DNA from: Phormidium willei BDU 130791
GTDB taxonomy: Bacteria > Cyanobacteriota > Cyanobacteriia > Cyanobacteriales > Geitlerinemataceae
Direction of reading: 5' to 3'
DNA: 37,507 nt
Assembly (NCBI GenBank): GCA_001637315.1
Contig: LSZA01000033.1
Location: 1 to 37,507 of the forward strand
Shown: positions 30,301 through 37,507 of the stretch, in pieces
How the letters are laid out: each line of letters begins with the position of its first letter
How positions within the stretch are numbered: position 1 is the first letter of the stretch
Program-made: the position numbers and the translations under genes
The notes under the pieces: model-generated
Seen by the model: the letters and a program-made list of their open reading frames with translations, nothing else
Database searches by the model: none
What the model was told of the DNA's origin: nothing

Positions 30301-32706
30301 ATGACCATTGCCACATCCTCAGTTACCACAGAAATGCCCCTGTCGGCAGAAGAACTGCGGAAAATTCATGCCTACTGGCGGGCTGCCAACTACCTGGCGG
30401 TGGGCATGATTTACCTTAAGGACAACCCCCTTCTCAAAGAACCCATCAAACCCGAGCATGTCAAAAAACGGCTCCTCGGCCATTGGGGGTCTAGTCCGGG
30501 GTTAAGCTTTCTCTACATCCACCTCAACCGCCTCATCAACAAATATGACCTGAATGCCCTCTACGTCGCCGGCCCCGGCCATGGCGCTCCCGGCATCTTG
30601 GGGCCAGCCTATCTCGAAGGAACCTACTCGGAAGTCTATCCAGACAAAGGGCAAGACGAAGAAGGACTGCAAAAATTCTTCAAACAATTCTCCTTCCCCG
30701 GCCATATCGGCAGTCACGTCACCCCAGAAACCCCTGGCTCGATTCACGAAGGTGGGGAACTCGGCTACAGTCTTTCCCACGCCTTCGGGGCCGCCTATGA
30801 TAACCCCGATTTGCTGGTGGCGGCCGTCGTCGGTGATGGAGAAGCCGAAACGGGACCTCTGGCAACCGCATGGCACTCGAACAAGTATCTCAACCCCATC
30901 CGGGATGGCGCCGTCTTGCCGATTCTGCACTTGAACGGCTACAAAATCGCCAACCCCACCCTTCTGTCACGGATTCCTCACGAAGAACTCGAAGCCCTGT
31001 TCCAAGGCTATGGCTATCGTCCCTATTTCGTCGAGGGAGATGACCCTGAAACCATGCACCAACGCATGGCGCAAACCCTCGAAACCTGCGTTGAGGAGAT
31101 TCATCGCATCCAAGAGGACGCGCGGCGGACTGGGGTCGCCCAACGCCCTCGTTGGCCCATGATTGTCTTCCGCTCTCCCAAGGGCTGGACGGGACCTGAC
31201 TCAGTGAAAGGTCATAAAGTTGAAGGCTTCTGGCGGGCGCACCAAGTCCCCATGTCGGATGTGCATAAGAATCCTGACAGCATGGCCATCTTGGAAGAGT
31301 GGTTGCGTAGCTACAAGCCCGAGGAACTCTTCGATGAGACGGGTCAACTGATTCGGGAACTCCAGGACCTGTCCCCGAAAGGGCCACGACGCATGAGCGC
31401 CAACCCCATCACCAATGGGGGCTTGGTGCGCAAAGAGCTGCGCCGGCCCGATTTCCGCAAGTATGCTGTCGATGTGCCGAACCCGGGTCATGTTGAAGCT
31501 CAGAACACCCGCATCATGAGTTTCTATTTGCGGGATGTGATGCGCAACAACATGAATAATTTCCGGGTGTTTGGCCCCGATGAGACGGCTTCAAACCGCC
31601 TACAGGCTCTCTATGAGGTGACGAAGAAGGCTTGGATGGCGCAAATGCTGCCTGAAGACGAGGATGGTGGCTTTCTCTCCCCCGATGGCCGGGTGATGGA
31701 GATGCTGAGTGAGCATACTCTCGAAGGCTGGCTCGAAGGCTATCTCTTGACGGGACGACATGGGTTGTTCCATACCTATGAGGCCTTCGCTCACGTGATT
31801 GACTCGATGTTTAACCAGCACGCTAAATGGCTGGATATTTGCAAAAATGAGGTTCCCTGGCGCGCGCCGGTGTCGTCGCTGAATATCCTGCTCTCGTCGG
31901 TGGTCTGGCGTCAGGATCATAATGGCTTTAGTCACCAAGATCCTGGATTTATTGATTTGGTCACCAACAAGAGTGCGGAGGTGACGCGGATTTATCTACC
32001 CCCCGATGCCAATTGTCTGCTGTCGGTGATGGACCATTGTTTGGAGAGCAAGAATTATGTCAACGTCATTGTGGCGGATAAACAAGACCACTTGCAGTAT
32101 CTGACGATGGAGCAGGCGATCGCCCACTGTACCAAGGGCATTGGCATCTGGGAATGGGCCAGTAATGATGACTGCGGCAAAGATCCCGATGAACCTGATG
32201 TGATTATGGCTTCATGTGGGGACATCCTCACTCGGGAGGCTCTGGCCGCTACGGCGATTCTGCGCGAGGAGTTCCCGGATCTCAAGGTGCGCTTTATCAA
32301 TGTGGTGGACTTGTTCCGTCTCCAGTCGGAAGTCGATCACCCTCATGGTTTATCCGATCGCGACTTTGACAGTCTCTTTACCACCGATAAACCGGTCATG
32401 TTCAACTTTCATGGCTATCCTTGGCTGATTCACAAGCTCACCTATCGCCGCAGCAACCAGGAACGCATCCATGTGCGTGGCTATAAGGAAAAGGGAAATA
32501 TCAACACTCCCCTAGAGTTAGCGATTCGCAACCAAGTTGATCGCTTTAACTTGGTGATTGATGTTATTGATCGGGTTCCTAAGCTCGGTTCGGCGGCGGC
32601 CTATGTGAAGGAACGGATGAAAAATCAAATCATCGATCACATGCACTACGCCAAAGAACATGGAACCGACAAGCCGGAAATCACGAATTGGAAATGGCCC
32701 TATTAA
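30301..32706 (+). CDS. xfp: Phosphoketolase (xylulose-5-P / fructose-6-P)
   Basis: The 801-residue protein is a full-length thiamine-diphosphate phosphoketolase. It opens with a conserved [22 protein letters not shown]. The TPP-binding [22 protein letters not shown] and the [11 protein letters not shown] segment follow, then conserved blocks such as [19 protein letters not shown] and [15 protein letters not shown]. It splits xylulose-5-P (or fructose-6-P) with phosphate into acetyl phosphate and glyceraldehyde-3-P (or erythrose-4-P). Cyanobacteria use it for dark or mixotrophic carbon metabolism. AGGA lies 10 bases before the ATG. It is divergent from ldh-pyk-ackA, and a hairpin terminator follows it. 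Its acetyl phosphate is the substrate of AckA. Confidence 0.96.
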   Translation: MTIATSSVTTEMPLSAEELRKIHAYWRAANYLAVGMIYLKDNPLLKEPIKPEHVKKRLLGHWGSSPGLSFLYIHLNRLINKYDLNALYVAGPGHGAPGILGPAYLEGTYSEVYPDKGQDEEGLQKFFKQFSFPGHIGSHVTPETPGSIHEGGELGYSLSHAFGAAYDNPDLLVAAVVGDGEAETGPLATAWHSNKYLNPIRDGAVLPILHLNGYKIANPTLLSRIPHEELEALFQGYGYRPYFVEGDDPETMHQRMAQTLETCVEEIHRIQEDARRTGVAQRPRWPMIVFRSPKGWTGPDSVKGHKVEGFWRAHQVPMSDVHKNPDSMAILEEWLRSYKPEELFDETGQLIRELQDLSPKGPRRMSANPITNGGLVRKELRRPDFRKYAVDVPNPGHVEAQNTRIMSFYLRDVMRNNMNNFRVFGPDETASNRLQALYEVTKKAWMAQMLPEDEDGGFLSPDGRVMEMLSEHTLEGWLEGYLLTGRHGLFHTYEAFAHVIDSMFNQHAKWLDICKNEVPWRAPVSSLNILLSSVVWRQDHNGFSHQDPGFIDLVTNKSAEVTRIYLPPDANCLLSVMDHCLESKNYVNVIVADKQDHLQYLTMEQAIAHCTKGIGIWEWASNDDCGKDPDEPDVIMASCGDILTREALAATAILREEFPDLKVRFINVVDLFRLQSEVDHPHGLSDRDFDSLFTTDKPVMFNFHGYPWLIHKLTYRRSNQERIHVRGYKEKGNINTPLELAIRNQVDRFNLVIDVIDRVPKLGSAAAYVKERMKNQIIDHMHYAKEHGTDKPEITNWKWPY

Positions 32707-32721
32707 ATCAGTAAGCTAGGG

Positions 32722-32766
32722 GATAAAGGCGTTAGCTCCCGTCATGGGTTGCCTAACGCTTTTATC
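32722..32766 (+). terminator. Rho-independent-type terminator after xfp
   Basis: The arm GATAAAGGCGTTAG (32722-32735) pairs with CTAACGCTTTTATC (32753-32766), with one bulge, and TTTT is part of the second arm. It lies 16 bases after the xfp stop and before the DUF1269 gene. Both strands could use it. Confidence 0.7.
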
Positions 32767-32794
32767 TGAAAACTGACACCTAGAAATCTATCTT

Positions 32795-33322
32795 ATGGCT
32801 GATTTAATTGCCGTTTCCTACGATAGCCAATACAAGGCTGAGGAAGTCCGCTTGGAATTGCTGAAACTCCAAAAACAGCATCTGATTGAACTCGAAGACG
32901 CCGCTGTGGTAGTTAAAAAACAAGACGGTAAAGTTAAACTCAATCAGGCTATCAATCTCGCCGCCGCCGGGGCCGCCTCGGGCAGCTTCTGGGGGCTGTT
33001 GATTGGACTGCTGTTTCTGAGTCCGTTACTCGGGGTCGCTGTCGGCGCGGCTGGTGGGGCGATTGGTGGCGCGCTCAGTGACATTGGTGTGGATGATAAC
33101 TTCATGCGGGAACTCGGCGAAACGATGCAGCCGGGAAGCTCAGCCTTGTTTATCCTGGTTCGCAAGGTGACCCCCGATAAAGTCCTCGATGAAGTGGCTC
33201 AGTTCGGCGGTAAAGTTCTACGCACCTCTTTGAGCAAGGATCAAGAGGCTCAGTTACAAGAAACGCTGTCAAATCGGGGCATTGAACTCGATCAAGTTCA
33301 TGCTGAAGCCACAGAGTCCTAA
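32795..33322 (+). CDS. DUF1269-domain membrane protein
   Basis: The 175-residue protein matches the DUF1269 family. An N-terminal alpha/beta part (MADLIAVSYDSQYKAEEVRLELLKLQ ... DAAVVVKKQDGKVKL) is followed by a Gly/Ala-rich hydrophobic hairpin (about 53-95, GAASGSFWGLLIGLLFLSPLLGVAVGAAGGAIGGAL). A soluble tail then has a further ferredoxin-like strand set (SSALFILVRKVTPDKVLDEV). The function is unknown; these proteins are often stress-linked. It follows xfp after a terminator, so it may have its own promoter. A strong HIP1-armed terminator follows. Confidence 0.8.
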   Translation: MADLIAVSYDSQYKAEEVRLELLKLQKQHLIELEDAAVVVKKQDGKVKLNQAINLAAAGAASGSFWGLLIGLLFLSPLLGVAVGAAGGAIGGALSDIGVDDNFMRELGETMQPGSSALFILVRKVTPDKVLDEVAQFGGKVLRTSLSKDQEAQLQETLSNRGIELDQVHAEATES

Positions 33323-33345
33323 ATGTGGGACGGATAACGGGTATT

Positions 33346-33402
33346 GGGCGATCGCCGGCGGTTTGGGGGAAACCCCTTTCAGGGCGATCGCCCCTTTTTT
33401 TT
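33346..33402 (+). terminator. Terminator built from two HIP1 palindromes
   Basis: GGGCGATCGCC (33346-33356) pairs with GGCGATCGCCC inside 33382-33394. Within the loop GGGG-AAA-CCCC forms an inner hairpin, and eight T follow at 33395-33402. It is a strong intrinsic terminator for the DUF1269 gene on the plus strand. Each HIP1 arm is itself palindromic, so alternative folds exist. Confidence 0.75.
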
Positions 33403-33511
33403 CTCCTAGATTCTTAGGCCTGAATCTCCTCAGTGTCGTTAAAACGCGATCAAAATGAGATATAACAAATGGAGAGTTCCCGAGAATTTGCCCAGAGTAC
33501 GGTCTTAAATC

Positions 33512-36067
33512 ATGGTCAACGTCGCGACCCCTTCTATCCCCTCGATCCAACTTGAAGACGATGCTACCCAGGAATTGCTCGATTGGGCCACGGCGATCGA
33601 GCATTCGGAAAGCACATATTTTGAAAAAAGTCAAGCCCTCGCCATCAAACTCGGGGCGCATTACCGTCAAGATGGCCTAACCGAATTTGGCTTCTGGACT
33701 CCGGAACTCACGGCCCAGGTGATGCGACGCAAGGAAATTTACCTAGAAATCCTCACCCCCATCGACAATATCAATTTCGAAAATCCTCGCCAGGTGGTGC
33801 GCTTTCGTCGCACCCGCTTAAACCTCAAACAACAAGGTGAGTTTCTCTGGGGAGTCGTCTCGGGCTTGCAGGGCGGCACTCGGGACCAGGCCGGGTCGTT
33901 TTATTGGCTGCGTTTTGTTGACCAACAGGGGATTCTCGAAGCCATTCGCGATGTCGTCCCCTACTCACTCCCCTATGGTGTCTTCGGCCCGGCGGAAGTC
34001 TATGATATTGACCGCCTACAAGCCAACCGCCCCGATTTAGACTATTTTGCCCGCACCAGCGCCTCGCAACTACCGGAATTTTTCACTCAAGATACCCATC
34101 ACCAGCAAGACCTCAAAGCCATTCCTCGGGTTCATGCCCCTCGCAACATCCTACAACTCCATGTCGGCACCGCCACCGCTGAGGGAACCCTCGAAGGATT
34201 AACGACACTCTATCAGCGCATTTCGGCTAAATTGGCCAATGGGGACGCTCTAACCCCTATCGAACAGAACTATGTCGGCTATGATGCGGTGCAACTGTTA
34301 CCCCTCGAACCCACCATTGAGTTCCGCAGCGAATATAGTCCCGAAAGTGAATTTTTTGTCTTTCTCTCGGAAGATGAGGAAGATGAACTCAAAATTGAAC
34401 TGCGTAAACCCAACACCGAAGATTGGGGTTATGATGTGCCAATTCTTGGGTCAAGTGCCACCAATCCAGCCCAACTAGGCAGTTTGCGGCCCGATGAAAT
34501 GGTGGATTTTGTGGCGACGCTTCATAATTTCTCCACTGGGCCAATTCAGGTCATTTATGATCTCGTCTATGGCCATGCTGATAACCAGTCGGAACTGCTG
34601 ATTAACCGGGAATACCTCAAGGGGCCAAATATGTATGGCCAGGACTTGAACCACCAACTCCCGACGGTTCGGGCAATTTTTCTGGAAATGCAGCGCCGTA
34701 AGTTGAATACCGGAGCCGATGGAATTCGCGTTGATGGTGGCCAAGATTTCCGCTTTTTTAACCCATTGTCGGGGGCGGTGGAACAGGATGATGCGTACTT
34801 ACTGGCGATGAGTAATGTGGTTCAGGATATTGAAGGGTTTAAGCGGTTGATGTTTACCATCTTTGAAGATGGTCGGCCCTGGCCGGCTGAGGGGTGGGAA
34901 GATATTTCGACCTATCGAGATTTGATTGAAAAAATGCCAGAATCCTATCAATGGGGTCCTCTGGTGTTTGCTCATAATACGCCAACTCTCAAGGGATTTT
35001 GGGAGCGAAAATGGCGGCGGGTGTTGGAAGTGATGCACATTGGTAGTAATTGGATTACTGGCTGTGCGAATCATGACACGGTGCGGCGGGGAAATCAGGT
35101 GTCTCTGGAGGAACCGATTAACTGGAATTTAGGGGAAAGTTTGCCGGACGTTCTTTGGAAGGCGTATGATAATCCGGCGACGTCAATTTGGGTGTATGGG
35201 TTTAGTCCGGGCCTACCGATGGATTTTATTAATGCCCTTTGTCACGCTCCTTGGATGTTTTTCCGTAATACTGATGAACGCTATGGGGTGAAGGTGGTGT
35301 CGGAAGAAATTGGCTTCCTCGATTGGCAAATTTCTGAGGAAATTTATAATCGTCCTGATTTATTTCAAAATCTCAAAAAGCTAGGTTTTGAGTATCTCGA
35401 AGATGTGCGCGGCTTTGGACGAGCGTTGCAAGAAACCATGATGGAAATGGATTATGACCTCAGTCGGGTGGCTAAGGTTTGTCAGGATTGTTTGGGAGAG
35501 GATGCCTCGGCTTGTAGCATTGATAGTATGAAGCTGCTCAATCATCCCAAGATGGTGAGGTTTTTAAGACGTTTGGATGAGACGCAGTTGAAAAAGTTTG
35601 CTCTGACTTACATGGAAGACTGTTTTGTTGCGTGTAATGTGAGTCATTATGAGGCTGATGTGGATGAGATTCAAGCGCAGTTTAATCGGATGTTGCGGGA
35701 GTTTCGTCATCGACGGCCTTGGCTGGCACAAAATCTAATTGGAACGGATCGCTTTGATAAGTATAGTGAGGGCGATCGCACGATCTTTTATGGAGTCCGT
35801 AGTAACCCGAATGATGGCTCCGAAGGTGTGGTGATGGTGGCTCATTTGGGGGGCGATCCGATGACGGTTGAACTTGGGACGTGGCTCGGGATTGATTTGA
35901 ATCAATGGACGGTCGAAATTGCTTCGCCAGGGTTAGAACGGGATGGCAATTTTGATGACCTCAATTCCTTTGAATTGCGCGATTCTGAAGGCGTTCTGCT
36001 TTGTTTTGCGCCGCCGCAGCGATCGCCGGTGTCTCAACCTCAGTCGCCAGCGCCAACTCAGTCGTAA
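33512..36067 (+). CDS. gghA: GH13-type hydrolase, probable glucosylglycerol hydrolase
   Basis: The 851-residue protein shows a divergent alpha-amylase (GH13) barrel. The nucleophile is Asp408 in GIRVDGGQDF, the acid/base Glu452 in TIFEDGRPWP, and the third acid Asp522 in CANHDTVRR. A long N-terminal part (1-330) precedes the barrel, and the C terminus has a beta domain (GVVMVAHLGGDPMTVELGTW). It resembles the cyanobacterial family of Slr1670, which hydrolyses the compatible solute glucosylglycerol to glucose and glycerol when salt falls. This is recalled similarity, not an alignment, so another glucoside is possible. No signal peptide is visible, so it is cytosolic. It lies 54 bases before the GTPase gene. 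Confidence 0.68.
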   Translation: MVNVATPSIPSIQLEDDATQELLDWATAIEHSESTYFEKSQALAIKLGAHYRQDGLTEFGFWTPELTAQVMRRKEIYLEILTPIDNINFENPRQVVRFRRTRLNLKQQGEFLWGVVSGLQGGTRDQAGSFYWLRFVDQQGILEAIRDVVPYSLPYGVFGPAEVYDIDRLQANRPDLDYFARTSASQLPEFFTQDTHHQQDLKAIPRVHAPRNILQLHVGTATAEGTLEGLTTLYQRISAKLANGDALTPIEQNYVGYDAVQLLPLEPTIEFRSEYSPESEFFVFLSEDEEDELKIELRKPNTEDWGYDVPILGSSATNPAQLGSLRPDEMVDFVATLHNFSTGPIQVIYDLVYGHADNQSELLINREYLKGPNMYGQDLNHQLPTVRAIFLEMQRRKLNTGADGIRVDGGQDFRFFNPLSGAVEQDDAYLLAMSNVVQDIEGFKRLMFTIFEDGRPWPAEGWEDISTYRDLIEKMPESYQWGPLVFAHNTPTLKGFWERKWRRVLEVMHIGSNWITGCANHDTVRRGNQVSLEEPINWNLGESLPDVLWKAYDNPATSIWVYGFSPGLPMDFINALCHAPWMFFRNTDERYGVKVVSEEIGFLDWQISEEIYNRPDLFQNLKKLGFEYLEDVRGFGRALQETMMEMDYDLSRVAKVCQDCLGEDASACSIDSMKLLNHPKMVRFLRRLDETQLKKFALTYMEDCFVACNVSHYEADVDEIQAQFNRMLREFRHRRPWLAQNLIGTDRFDKYSEGDRTIFYGVRSNPNDGSEGVVMVAHLGGDPMTVELGTWLGIDLNQWTVEIASPGLERDGNFDDLNSFELRDSEGVLLCFAPPQRSPVSQPQSPAPTQS

Positions 36068-36121
36068 TTTCATCGTTCGTCTCATCATTTGTCTCAACAT
36101 TCATTCTTGGCTTGATCTCTT

Positions 36122-37426
36122 ATGAGCGATCGCCCAAACTCAGATCCACAACCAACACCGACGACTCCTGGGGAGGAAACCTCCCCAGATCAAAGTCGTC
36201 GCTTCGGGCGACTGTTGAATGATACATTGGGCCAACTGAAAGGGCGTTTGTCCAATCTACCCAACATCGGAGATGTCACGAAGTTATTTTCCGTTAGTGA
36301 TGAGCAGTTAGCGGAAATTCTGGCTCGGGTTCGCCAGGAACTTCCCACCACCGAAGCCCTCTTGTTGGGAAAACCCCAGGCGGGAAAAAGTTCCCTTGTG
36401 CGCGGCTTAACGGGGGTATCTGCTGAGATTATTGGTGAGGGATTTCGCCCCCATACCCAGAATACCCAACGTTACGCCTATCCCTCGCAAGACTTACCGC
36501 TGTTGGTGTTTACGGACACCGTGGGGTTAGGGGATACCCGACGGGATACACAGGAGTTGGTGTCAGAACTGCTCGATGATTTGGATGTCGAAACTCGTCG
36601 CGCCCGGATTTTAATTCTAACGGTTAAAATTACGGACTTTGCGACGGATACGTTACAGGACATTGCCCGACAACTGCGTCAGCAACATCCCGAAATCCCC
36701 TGTTTGTTGGCGATTACCTGTTTACATGAACTCTACCCTCCATCAGTTGTCGATCATCCTGAGTATCCGCCTGAGTTTGAGGAGATACAGCGGGTTGCTG
36801 GGGCGTTACAAGAGTCGTTTGAGTCCTGGTATGATGGGGTGGTCTGGTTGGATTTCACCCTGGAAGATGATGAATTTACGCCGGTGTTTTATGGTTTAGA
36901 AGCCCTGCGCGATGCGATCGCCGAGTTACTCCCCGAAGCCGAGGCCCGGGCCATTCATGAGTTACTCGATGAGGGTACAACCCAAGAGTTGGGAGATCTC
37001 TATCGCGATGTCGGACGACGCTATATCCTGGCGTTTTCGGTCATGGCGGCGACGTTAGCGGCGGTTCCCCTACCCTTTGCCACCATGCCGGTATTGACGG
37101 CGTTACAGGTGTCTCTGGTGGGCGTTATTGGGCGACTGTATGGCCAGACTCTCTCGCCGTCGCAAGCGGGCGGGGTGGCCAGTGCGATCGCCGGCGGCTT
37201 TTTAGCCCAATTAGTGGGACGGGAATTGATTAAGTTTATTCCAGGATTAGGCAGTGCGTTAGCCGCCTCCTGGGCGGCGGCGTACACCTGGGCGTTAGGG
37301 GAAGGCGCTTGTGTTTATTTTGGAGATTTAATGGGCGGTAAAACACCCGATCCTCAAAAAATTCAGAAAACAATGAATGAGGCATTTGAAGCAGCAAAAA
37401 AACGGTTTCGAGACCATGAACATTAG
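36122..37426 (+). CDS. Dynamin/Era-like GTPase with DUF697-type membrane tail
   Basis: The 434-residue protein has a disordered N terminus (about 1-28) and a GTPase domain from about residue 60. The P-loop is GKPQAGKSSL (from residue 83) and the G3 motif is DTVGLGD (Asp132). The G4 motif NKxD is not recognisable: the expected position reads LLAITCLHEL. Nucleotide specificity may thus be altered. The C-terminal part (about 300-400) is Ala/Gly-rich with hydrophobic helices (ILAFSVMAATLAAVPLPFATMPVLTALQVSLVG, GGVASAIAGGFLAQLVG), typical of DUF697, a membrane-associated domain in cyanobacterial GTPases. Such proteins are thought to act in membrane or stress physiology, but no function is established. 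A palindromic terminator-like element follows at 37433. Confidence 0.85.
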   Translation: MSDRPNSDPQPTPTTPGEETSPDQSRRFGRLLNDTLGQLKGRLSNLPNIGDVTKLFSVSDEQLAEILARVRQELPTTEALLLGKPQAGKSSLVRGLTGVSAEIIGEGFRPHTQNTQRYAYPSQDLPLLVFTDTVGLGDTRRDTQELVSELLDDLDVETRRARILILTVKITDFATDTLQDIARQLRQQHPEIPCLLAITCLHELYPPSVVDHPEYPPEFEEIQRVAGALQESFESWYDGVVWLDFTLEDDEFTPVFYGLEALRDAIAELLPEAEARAIHELLDEGTTQELGDLYRDVGRRYILAFSVMAATLAAVPLPFATMPVLTALQVSLVGVIGRLYGQTLSPSQAGGVASAIAGGFLAQLVGRELIKFIPGLGSALAASWAAAYTWALGEGACVYFGDLMGGKTPDPQKIQKTMNEAFEAAKKRFRDHEH

Positions 37427-37432
37427 TCGATC

Positions 37433-37462
37433 TAGGGGCGTACCGCAAGTGGCACGCCCCTA
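37433..37462 (+). repeat. Palindromic CGCCCCTA element, terminator-like
   Basis: The arms TAGGGGCGT (37433-37441) and ACGCCCCTA (37454-37462) are exact complements. Two more G-C pairs follow inside after one mismatch, and GTTGTTTTTG follows outside. It may terminate the GTPase transcript. It shares the CGCCCCTACG edge and the adjacent heptamers with the element at 7319-7369. Confidence 0.75.
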
Positions 37463-37473
37463 CGTTGTTTTTG

Positions 37474-37507
37474 TTCCCTGTTCCCTGTTCCCTGTTCCCT
37501 GTTCCCT
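37474..37507 (+). repeat. Heptamer short tandem repeat TTCCCTG, runs off the window
   Basis: Four exact copies of TTCCCTG (from 37474) and a partial fifth reach the right edge, so the true length is unknown. It is the same heptamer family as at 7284-7311. Confidence 0.9.

Noticed and set aside
37474..37507. Heptamer array as a CRISPR
   Set aside because: The units are 7 bp, contiguous and without spacers; no cas genes are present.

Overview
The window is chromosomal DNA from a cyanobacterium. The evidence is the very frequent GCGATCGC (HIP1) octamer, a plant-type [2Fe-2S] ferredoxin, a cyanobacterial biliverdin reductase, a TxlA/HCF164-like thylakoid thioredoxin, a cyAbrB regulator, and DUF928/CHASE2 and DUF3122 proteins. 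The mix of heptamer repeats, a class III cyclase with CHASE2 and a heterolactic-type fermentation set suggests a filamentous, non-heterocystous (Phormidium/Geitlerinema-like) organism. That placement is inference; no rRNA is present to confirm it.

Layout. 1-4.3 kb: the end of a TPR protein, a short-chain dehydrogenase, the TxlA-like thioredoxin, a NIL-ferredoxin protein, a small membrane protein, a MazG-like pyrophosphohydrolase and a secreted DUF928 protein. 4.3-9.3 kb: a 33-bp perfect palindrome, a CHASE2 class III nucleotide cyclase, tsaE, an exported PrxQ-type peroxiredoxin, a small lipoprotein and a DUF3122 protein. 9.3-14.5 kb: a 1080-residue phosphorylase-kinase-like GH15 protein, an alpha/beta hydrolase and a GT2 glycosyltransferase. 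14.6-19.2 kb: petF, divergent bvdR, then a minus-strand group MBL hydrolase - ribF - MoxR ATPase. 19.2-25.9 kb: cyAbrB and an Rrf2 regulator sharing a divergent promoter region, pyrR, lspA, an RpaB-like response regulator, an FHA-domain class A penicillin-binding protein and a 96-residue unknown.

25.9-33.4 kb is the most coherent functional block. ldh, pyk and ackA lie head to tail on the minus strand. They diverge, across about 700 bp of non-coding DNA, from xfp (phosphoketolase). Together they encode the lower half of a phosphoketolase (heterolactic) route: xylulose-5-P or fructose-6-P to acetyl-P (Xfp), acetyl-P to acetate plus ATP (AckA), PEP to pyruvate (Pyk) and pyruvate to lactate (Ldh). 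The divergent region carries a perfect NtcA-type dyad and a second dyad with Rex-like geometry. A DUF1269 membrane protein follows xfp. 33.5-37.4 kb: a GH13-type hydrolase resembling glucosylglycerol hydrolase (compatible-solute turnover) and a GTPase with a DUF697-type membrane tail.

Non-coding structure is a notable part of the window. The same composite of a palindromic CGCCCCTAC element plus TTCCCT(G/A) heptamers occurs at two distant loci in the same relative arrangement. Short tandem repeats of 10-14 bp sit directly on stop codons at three gene ends. I see no transposase, phage gene, CRISPR array, tRNA or rRNA. Nothing here is an obviously new defence or mobile system. The best leads are the regulatory region of the fermentation block, the cyAbrB/Rrf2 operator region and the unusual residues of the cyclase.
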